Below are positions 43,183 to 48,519 of a DNA stretch of 48,519 nt, in pieces (position 1 is the first letter of the stretch; every line of letters begins with the position of its first letter). Position numbers and translations under genes: made by a program. The notes under the pieces were generated by a model. The model saw only the letters and a list, made by a program, of their open reading frames with translations. It searched no databases and was not told the origin of the DNA. The DNA is from Fischerella muscicola SAG 1427-1 = PCC 73103 (lineage in GTDB: Bacteria > Cyanobacteriota > Cyanobacteriia > Cyanobacteriales > Nostocaceae): the NCBI RefSeq assembly GCF_000317245.1, contig NZ_AJLJ01000246.1, positions 1 through 48,519 on the forward strand, in the 5' to 3' direction.

Positions 43183-44265
43183 TCAAGCAATCGTCACTTC
43201 TTTGGATAAATAAACATCTTGGATGGCGTGGAATAATTGCACACCTTCCTCGAAGGGACGCTGGAATGTTTTGCGTCCAGAAATTAAGCCTGTACCGCCA
43301 GCACGTTTGTTAATCACTGCGGTACGGACTGCTTCTGCAAAGTCATTTTTCCCGGATGCGCCACCAGAATTAATTAAGCCAGCGCGTCCGCAGTAACAAT
43401 TCAAGACTTGATAACGAGTCAAATCAATGGGATGATCTGTTGTCAAGTCAGTGTAAACTCGTTTGTCGGTTTTACCGTAACTCTTACCTGTTGCTTGGGC
43501 TACTGCTGTGTAACCATTGTTATTTTCTGGTAGCTTTTGTTTAATGATGTCAGCTTCTATGGTTACGCCTAAATGATTGGCTTGTCCTGTCAAGTCAGCA
43601 GCCAGGTGATAATCTTGATCTTGTTTAAATGCATTATTACGCAAATAGCACCAGAGAATTGTCACCATTCCCAATTCATGGGCGCGTTTAAAAGCTTGGC
43701 TGACTTCTTGAATTTGTCTGGTAGAGTTTTCTGAACCAAAATAAATTGTCGCCCCCACTGCGACAGCACCCAAATTCCAAGCTTGTTCAACGGAAGCGAA
43801 CATAATCTGGTCAAATTGATTGGGATATGTCAGAAGTTCGTTGTGATTGAGTTTGACAATGAAGGGGATTTTGTGGGCATATTTGCGTGAAACGATGCCC
43901 AACACTCCTAATGTTGTAGCTACAGCATTACAACCAGAAGCGATCGCCAACCTGATAATATTTTCTGGATCGAAGTAAATCGGGTTGGGTGCAAATGACG
44001 CACCTGCTGAGTGTTCAATCCCTTGATCTACTGGCAAGATGGAAAGATATCCAGTATAAGCAAGTCTACCACTAGAGTATAGTGTTTGCAGATTACGCAA
44101 AACTTGGGGATTGCGATCGCTATTTAGCCAGACTCGATCTACAAAGTCGGGGCCTGGTAAATGCAACAAATCTTTGGAAACTTTGGCTTTATAAGTCAGT
44201 AAGTCTTGGGCTTCTTCACCTAGAAGAGATTCAATGGAATCGGGCGTTGCTAGCGTTGTAGTCAT
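43183..44265 (-). CDS. fbaB: Fructose-bisphosphate aldolase, class I (DhnA/FbaB type)
   Basis: The 360-aa protein belongs to the archaeal-type class I (DhnA) aldolases that use a Schiff-base lysine and no metal. Key segments are GYLSILPVDQGIEHSAGASF, IASGCNAVATTLGVLG, FIVKLNHNELLTYPNQFDQ and the C-terminal INSGGASGKNDFAEAVRTA with AGGTGLISGRKTFQRP. The active-site lysine is not assigned with certainty. It is not homologous to the class II enzyme encoded 3.5 kb away. It is the first gene of a minus-strand run, but a large inverted repeat separates it from the aminotransferase. Confidence 0.92.
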   Translation of the reverse strand: MTTTLATPDSIESLLGEEAQDLLTYKAKVSKDLLHLPGPDFVDRVWLNSDRNPQVLRNLQTLYSSGRLAYTGYLSILPVDQGIEHSAGASFAPNPIYFDPENIIRLAIASGCNAVATTLGVLGIVSRKYAHKIPFIVKLNHNELLTYPNQFDQIMFASVEQAWNLGAVAVGATIYFGSENSTRQIQEVSQAFKRAHELGMVTILWCYLRNNAFKQDQDYHLAADLTGQANHLGVTIEADIIKQKLPENNNGYTAVAQATGKSYGKTDKRVYTDLTTDHPIDLTRYQVLNCYCGRAGLINSGGASGKNDFAEAVRTAVINKRAGGTGLISGRKTFQRPFEEGVQLFHAIQDVYLSKEVTIA

Positions 44266-44450
44266 AGCCTTTCCTGCAATAATTTAGACACTGTTGCGAG
44301 TATTTAGCAACACTAATACTATGATGATGCTAGCAAAGCTTTGTTATATCGACTTTTAGATACAAAAAATTGAACCTAAGACCCCAAAAAGACTTCTATA
44401 AGGTTCATAGTTAAAGTCAGTTCATTTAAGATAAAGTAAATATTAAGTAG

Positions 44451-44610
44451 GTGCGTTAGACGCTCATATAATGTTTTTCGTGAAAAACTAGATCAAAATA
44501 CGTGCCTAACACAACGCCAGTTGCTACAACAGAACGGTCTTTCTCAGCCGAATGTAAGCTCCCGGCTCCAGTCATCTCATCGGAAACCTCCAAGGGCGTA
44601 CTGGCTCCCC
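44451..44610. repeat. Hairpin-rich dispersed element
   Basis: GTGCGTTAG (44451-44459) is nearly complementary to CCTAACAC (44505-44512). Next to it CGCCAGTTGCTACAAC (44515-44530) and ACTGGCTCCCC (44600-44610) give an ACTGGC/GCCAGT pair. Between them AGCCG and CGGCT pair around 44547-44567. On the minus strand it resembles the GGGAGCCAGTGCG...GTAGCAACTGGCG repeat of Nostocales, with an insert. Confidence 0.55.
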
Positions 44611-44677
44611 TACAATAATTTTATTTTTACTTTATGAATAACCTCTAAACCATAAGATTCCTAAATTATTCGTGAAC

Positions 44678-44738
44678 GATCCCCGACTTCTTGTAGACAC
44701 TTGGAGGCTGGCTTCCCAAAGGCTAGAAGTCGCGGGTC
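44678..44738. terminator. CCCCGACTTCT hairpin with enlarged loop
   Basis: GATCCCCGACTTCT (44678-44691) pairs imperfectly with AGAAGTCGCGGGTC (44725-44738). The stem sequence matches that at 41743, but the loop is 33 nt instead of 4. It is not directly behind a gene. Confidence 0.5.
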
Positions 44739-44911
44739 TGAGTCTCTCAATTTTCAAAAAAGCTGGTATTTTACCCTTGCTACTGTATTTAAAACAATAA
44801 ATTTTGATTGATAAAATAAATTCAGGAATAATCCAGTTTTAATTTGTATATATAAAGTATGGCCATAAAACTCATTAAGTAGCAGAGAATTTCCGCGACT
44901 CGGATTTTCAT

Positions 44912-46243
44912 ATGGACTCAGAATCAGAATTTCCTTGGTTATACGCTAAAGAAGCTGCCGATCAAATTTTATTTCAATATACGGGCAAATACCTAAGCGA
45001 TATTGAAATTAAAGTACTTAAGGCTGCTTGGGATTGTAAAACCTATGATGATATGGCAACGATTTATGGCTATAGTGCTGAGTATCTTAATAAAGATGTT
45101 GGTAATAAATTATGGCATAAACTTTCTGAAGTCTTAGGAGAAAAAGTTACTAAAAAAAATTTCAAAGCAGCGCTGAAACGAACATGGGAAGAACAACAGT
45201 ATAAATCTTCTATTTTTAAAATTAATAGCTTTCAATTTCCAGAAGGCTCACTAGAACCAAATTCTCCATTTTATGTGCAACGTCATGGCATTGAAATGAC
45301 TTGTTATGAAACTGTTGTAAAACCTGGTTCCCTCATCCGTATTAAAGCACCCAAACTTATGGGTAAAACATCATTAATCAATAGAGTTTTAGATTGCGCT
45401 AATAAATATAGTTATCAAACAATTTATCTAGATGTCAGTTGTATTAATCGTGAAATATTAATGAATTTAGATAAATTACTACGCTGGCTATGTTGCATTA
45501 TTAGTAAGCAGTTAAAGTTAGAGAATCGATTACAAGATTATTGGGATACAGATATTTTAGGTAGTAATGATAACTGTACAGCGTATTTTGAAGAATATAT
45601 ATTGACAGAGATTGATTATCCTTTGGTATTGGCATTAGATAACGTCGATAAGATTTTTCCCTATACAGAAGTCATAGAAGATTTTTTGGGAATGCTGCGA
45701 AGTTGGCATGAAAAAGGAAAAATTTTAGAAATCTGGCAACAATTACGATTAGTAATAGCACACTCTACCGAAGTTTATATCCCCTTAGATATTAACCAAT
45801 CTCCTTTTAACGCCGGAGTTCCTATAGAGTTGCTGGAATTTGATCACAAGCAAATTCAAGATTTAGCTCGCCTACATAATTTGCATTGGGATAATAACCA
45901 AGTGGAAATATTAGCCAACATGATTGGCGGACATCCTTATTTAGTACGTTTAGCAATGTATGAGGCGAGTTCTGGAAATATCACTTTAGAGCAATTGTTG
46001 CAAGAAGCTACTACAGAAGCAGGAATTTATAGCAATCACTTGCGTGGATATTTACAATTACTGCAAGAAGCTCCGGGACTGGCTCAGGCTTTTAAAATGG
46101 TGGTAATTTCACCTGAGCCAGTGGAATTAGATTCGATGCAAATCTATAAGTTACACAGTATGGGGTTGGTACGTCGGCAAGATAATTATGTTATGCCTCG
46201 GTGTGATTTGTATCGGGAGTATTTTCAGCGAGTTTTGGTTTAA
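44912..46243 (+). CDS. AAA-like ATPase with N-terminal vMAP-type helix-turn-helix domain
   Basis: The 443-aa protein has two parts. Residues 12-95 (YAKEAADQILFQYTGKYLSD then IEIKVLKAAWDCKTYDDMAT) look like the helix-turn-helix of vWA-MoxR-associated proteins in cyanobacterial conflict systems. An AAA-like domain (PF14516 type) follows. Its Walker A is APKLMGKTS (Gly151-Lys152-Thr153) and its Walker B is LVLALDNVDKIF (Asp243, with Asn where Glu is usual). No effector or WD40 domain follows. A regulatory or signalling NTPase is likely. It is soluble. A second AAA-like gene lies 1.2 kb downstream on the same strand. Confidence 0.82.
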   Translation: MDSESEFPWLYAKEAADQILFQYTGKYLSDIEIKVLKAAWDCKTYDDMATIYGYSAEYLNKDVGNKLWHKLSEVLGEKVTKKNFKAALKRTWEEQQYKSSIFKINSFQFPEGSLEPNSPFYVQRHGIEMTCYETVVKPGSLIRIKAPKLMGKTSLINRVLDCANKYSYQTIYLDVSCINREILMNLDKLLRWLCCIISKQLKLENRLQDYWDTDILGSNDNCTAYFEEYILTEIDYPLVLALDNVDKIFPYTEVIEDFLGMLRSWHEKGKILEIWQQLRLVIAHSTEVYIPLDINQSPFNAGVPIELLEFDHKQIQDLARLHNLHWDNNQVEILANMIGGHPYLVRLAMYEASSGNITLEQLLQEATTEAGIYSNHLRGYLQLLQEAPGLAQAFKMVVISPEPVELDSMQIYKLHSMGLVRRQDNYVMPRCDLYREYFQRVLV

Positions 46244-46282
46244 AACTACACTATTTTCAAATCTCAATTATGTCTAAAATGC

Positions 46283-46379
46283 TGCCCTCAAATAAATTTG
46301 GGGCTAATAGCTTAAGTCTAATGAAGTAGACTCATATTTTCATTGAATCATTTAAAGATGACTTAATACTATCAGCCAA
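46283..46379. repeat. Dispersed repeat GCCCTCAA...AGCTTAAG...ATCAGCCA, copy 2
   Basis: This copy has the same block order as 32823-32902. It is longer in its middle, where GTCTAATGAAGTAGAC and CATTTAAAGATG-like inverted pieces occur. It starts 40 bp after the AAA gene stop codon. Confidence 0.6.
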
Positions 46380-46411
46380 GTGGTTTTTGAAAATAGGAGT
46401 ATTTAGACTAA

Positions 46412-46744
46412 TTATTCAGCAGGTTTATAGACATCTTCACCATTTGAACCACAGCCATAACAAACATATCTTTTTGTAGAACAAGTGTCGTCATCAATAC
46501 CATCGAGAGGATCTTGTCCTGTACAAAGCCAGATACAATTAGGGTTAGTTCCTGGACACGAGCTAGGTGGTTTCTTACTAGGTTGTTTACCGTTAGTGAA
46601 ACTTCCGTTTGTGGGAGTGGGAGTTGGTTGAGGATTAATCAGAACCTGAGCAGTTGCAGCAGTAGAAAGAGTACCAATTAGTAATACACCAAAAATAAAG
46701 GGACGAGCAATAAGATTGTTGGTGAGTTGAGAAATTCTTTTCAT
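46412..46744 (-). CDS. Small exported cysteine-containing protein, 110 aa
   Basis: A signal peptide (RPFIFGVLLIGTLSTAATAQ, cleavage near residue 33) is followed by a Pro/Thr-rich spacer (INPQPTPTPTNG). The compact domain that follows holds about six cysteines in pairs: SSCPGTNPNCIWLCTG, DDDTCSTKRYVCYGCG. These may form disulfides in the periplasm or outside. I do not recognise the family. AGGAGG lies 6 nt before the ATG, the strongest site near here. It is followed on the same strand by nothing and preceded by another small exported gene 94 bp upstream, so the two may be cotranscribed. Confidence 0.7.
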   Translation of the reverse strand: MKRISQLTNNLIARPFIFGVLLIGTLSTAATAQVLINPQPTPTPTNGSFTNGKQPSKKPPSSCPGTNPNCIWLCTGQDPLDGIDDDTCSTKRYVCYGCGSNGEDVYKPAE

Positions 46745-46750
46745 GTCAAA

Positions 46751-46756
46751 CCTCCT
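46751..46756 (-). promoter_or_regulatory. Ribosome binding site of the small cysteine-rich protein
   Basis: AGGAGG on the minus strand lies 6 nt before the ATG at 46742-46744. Confidence 0.65.
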
Positions 46757-46838
46757 GAGAATAAGTGATGAATAAGTTTTTATATGTGCATTGAGTTACA
46801 CAGAGAATAGGAAAGCTGGCTTTTTTACTACAATTCAT

Positions 46839-47219
46839 TTAAAGTTTGACAATGCAGCCACTCCAACCCAAACTCTGACGCATATTCATTGCGTTTTCAA
46901 ACACTCCACCTCCTGAGCCAGTTACTTTTTTATTTCCTTGAATACAAGAAAGTTGTCCTGTATTTTGACCACTTTTATAGTATCCCCATGCTGCTCTATC
47001 TACACTTTTACCTGCATTCAAAAGTTTAGTAAAAACTGCAAAACAAGCTTCTTCAACAGTACTTGAACCCCATCTCATCCAACTTACTCCTTCATTAGAA
47101 GCTGCTGTACAGTAGGGTTTCTGACCAGATTGTCCTAATACTTTGGTTGTATTGACAGCCTGTGATAAAGTTACGCAAGCAAGAAACAAAGTAGTTGTTA
47201 TAAATAGTTTTGTTTTCAT
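46839..47219 (-). CDS. Small exported protein, 126 aa
   Basis: The protein starts with a signal peptide (MKTKLFITTTLFLACVTLSQ, cleaved near AVN). The mature part has four cysteines (KPYCTAASNEG, EEACFAVFTKLL, LSCIQGNKK, GWSGCIVKL) and aromatic stretches such as SWMRWGSSTVEEACFAVFTK. A secreted or periplasmic protein with two disulfides is inferred. I do not recognise the family. AGAGG about 9 nt before the ATG may be its ribosome binding site. It is upstream of the other small exported gene by 94 bp on the same strand, between two AAA genes on the plus strand. Confidence 0.68.
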   Translation of the reverse strand: MKTKLFITTTLFLACVTLSQAVNTTKVLGQSGQKPYCTAASNEGVSWMRWGSSTVEEACFAVFTKLLNAGKSVDRAAWGYYKSGQNTGQLSCIQGNKKVTGSGGGVFENAMNMRQSLGWSGCIVKL

Positions 47220-47319
47220 AGTTAGTACCTCTTGAATAGAAAATGATTTGTGTATTACAACTAAATCATTTATCTGACATTTAAATAATTAAGCTAATTT
47301 ATTGAAATACCAATAGGTT

Positions 47320-47389
47320 AAAATCAGGTATTATGAAAAGTCAAAAATCAGTATCGTAATATTTAAAATAGGAAAAAATCAGGTATTAT
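47320..47389. promoter_or_regulatory. Iteron-like repeats AAAATCAGGTATTAT
   Basis: Exact copies of AAAATCAGGTATTAT lie at 47320-47334 and 47375-47389. A degenerate copy (AAAATCAGTATCGTAAT) begins at 47344. They lie 66-135 bp before the AAA gene start and could be operator sites for that gene or for the divergent small gene. Confidence 0.4.
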
Positions 47390-47454
47390 TATTAAATCAA
47401 CTAATTTATGGCGACAATTAGTATACATGAAGAAAGAGTTAGCGTTCTAAAAAC

Positions 47455-48519
47455 ATGACAGAATCAGCAGCAGATAATGAATATCATGTGGGAGGAAGTC
47501 TCCCTGTTGATGCGTCAAGTTATGTAACGCGAAAAGCTGATTCTGAGTTTTACAAAAATTTAAGTTTAGGTGAGTTTTGTTACATACTCAATTCCCGGCA
47601 AATGGGTAAATCTAGCTTGCGAGTACGGACAATGCAAAGACTGCAAGCTGAAGGATTTATTTGTGCATTTATTGATTTAACGGGGATAGGTAAAGAAGAT
47701 GTCACAGCAGAAAAATGGTATGCCGGCATAGTTCAATCTTTAGTGAGTAGTTGTCAATTAGGTAAAACAATCAACTGGCGGACTTGGTGGCGACAAAGAA
47801 AAGATTTACTGTCGCCTGTACAGCGTTTTAATTTATTTATTGAAGAGGTTTTATTAGTTGCAATTCAGCAAAAGATTTTTATTTTTGTGGATGAGATTGA
47901 TCGAGTTCTGAGCCAAAGTTTTTGTCTAGATGATTTTTTTGCTTTGATTCGGTTCTTTTATAATAAACGGGTTGATAATCCGGCGTATCAACGTTTGACA
48001 TTTGCTCTATTAGGTGTGGCGACTCCCAGTGATTTGATTACTGATAAAACGCAAACTCCCTTTAATATTGGTAAGGCAATAGAATTACATGGATTTGAAT
48101 TTCATGAAGCTCAACCGTTAGCAAAAGGCTTAGAAGGTAAAGTCAAAAATCCCCAGTTAGTTCTTCAGGAAATATTAAGTTGGACTGGGGGACAGCCATT
48201 TTTGACGCAGAAGGTTTGTAAGTTGGTGGCGGAATTAGGAAGACGGGGGAACACGGGGGACACAGGAGAGGTTTGGTTTTCTGATATTAACTTGTCTGTT
48301 TCATATTTTGTAGAACGTTTGGTGCGTCAGTGTATTATTGAAAATTGGGAAGCACAAGACGAACCAGAGCATTTAAAAACAATTCGCGATCGCTTACTCA
48401 GAAACGAACAAAAAGCTGGACGATTACTAGGCATTTACCAGGAAATTTTACAATCTTCATTAGGCGATGACGAAGGCGTACCTGCTGATGGTAGTCCAGA
48501 ACAAACAGAGTTACGTTTA
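47455..48519 (+). CDS. AAA-like ATPase (PF14516 type), 3' end beyond the window
   Basis: The first 355 codons are in view and open to the end. Residues 10-160 form an AAA-like domain: YHVGGSLPVDASSYVTRKAD, Walker A NSRQMGKSS (Gly51-Lys52-Ser53) and Walker B IFIFVDEIDRVL (Asp146, Glu147). WTGGQPFLTQKVCKLV near residue 245 is a typical later motif. In cyanobacteria this domain usually precedes WD40 or other repeats, but here the C-terminus is cut off. Residues about 262-272 (GRRGNTGDTGE) are encoded by a G-rich repeat-like stretch. The lack of a vMAP-type N-terminus separates it from the AAA gene at 44912. Confidence 0.86.
   Translation, partial: MTESAADNEYHVGGSLPVDASSYVTRKADSEFYKNLSLGEFCYILNSRQMGKSSLRVRTMQRLQAEGFICAFIDLTGIGKEDVTAEKWYAGIVQSLVSSCQLGKTINWRTWWRQRKDLLSPVQRFNLFIEEVLLVAIQQKIFIFVDEIDRVLSQSFCLDDFFALIRFFYNKRVDNPAYQRLTFALLGVATPSDLITDKTQTPFNIGKAIELHGFEFHEAQPLAKGLEGKVKNPQLVLQEILSWTGGQPFLTQKVCKLVAELGRRGNTGDTGEVWFSDINLSVSYFVERLVRQCIIENWEAQDEPEHLKTIRDRLLRNEQKAGRLLGIYQEILQSSLGDDEGVPADGSPEQTELRL

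Larger units (their letters stand above)
44266..44911. other. Intergenic region (646 bp) between the class I aldolase and the first AAA gene
   Basis: No protein gene is supported. It holds a hairpin-rich element (44451-44610) and an interrupted terminator-like hairpin (44678-44738). The last 150 bp are A/T-rich and should hold the promoter of the AAA gene; no clear ribosome binding site precedes its ATG. Confidence 0.5.

Noticed and set aside
44451..44512. attC-like integron site (GTTAGAC ... GCCTAAC)
   Set aside because: The GTTRRRY and RYYYAAC cores are in the wrong order for an attC site, and no integrase or gene cassette is near.

Overview
The window is chromosomal DNA of a filamentous, probably heterocyst-forming cyanobacterium (Nostocales; Nostoc, Anabaena or Calothrix type). 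The evidence is photosystem I genes (psaF, psaJ, psaL), a DNA polymerase III alpha gene that stops inside a split intein, many HIP1 sites (GCGATCGC) and abundant short tandem repeats of the STRR kind known from this order. No phage, IS element, CRISPR array or rRNA operon is visible. Nearly all genes are ordinary core genes; the unusual content lies in the intergenic repeats and at the right-hand end.

Layout. 1-5.1 kb: tRNA-Pro(UGG), a Ycf52-like acetyltransferase, a two-ACT-domain protein, an alpha/beta hydrolase and tsaD. 5.1-8.4 kb: psaF-psaJ, then psaL, then gmk and remA on the other strand. 8.9-16 kb: a class A beta-lactamase-like protein, mraY, a DUF3134 protein, a PAP/fibrillin protein and clpB. 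16-27.3 kb: an SLH-porin with gloA, a lone radical SAM activase-like protein, eno, argC, ribBA, an amidase and a dicarboxylate/glutamate-type symporter. 27.5-31.6 kb: dnaE N-terminal half with split intein, then an unrecognised 451-aa gene. 31.9-38.4 kb: accessory genes (PEP-CTERM protein, FAD oxidoreductase, P450 with a SnoaL-like partner, pentapeptide-repeat protein, fasciclin lipoprotein). 38.5-44.3 kb: class II aldolase, purK, an aspartate-type aminotransferase and class I aldolase. 44.9-48.5 kb: two AAA-like ATPases flanking two small secreted proteins; the second ATPase runs off the window.

How genes fit together. PsaF, PsaJ and PsaL are subunits of one complex. Enolase and two non-homologous fructose-bisphosphate aldolases serve glycolysis and the Calvin cycle. 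MraY, the amidase and perhaps the serine hydrolase act on peptidoglycan. RibBA, PurK, ArgC and Gmk are biosynthetic.

The most interesting structural signal is a composite repeat family. Inverted arms of 7-bp CCCCAAT/CCCCGAT units flank 9-bp TTGTCCTCC-like units, and one arm lies at or within a few bases of a stop codon at five loci. The clearest is the eno/argC gap, where a perfect 31-bp inverted repeat fills the space between two convergent stop codons. At the symporter gene the stop codon itself lies inside an arm. Similar short repeats appear to have entered the coding sequence of the FAD oxidoreductase and the last AAA protein. All functional calls are from reading the sequence; no searches were run.
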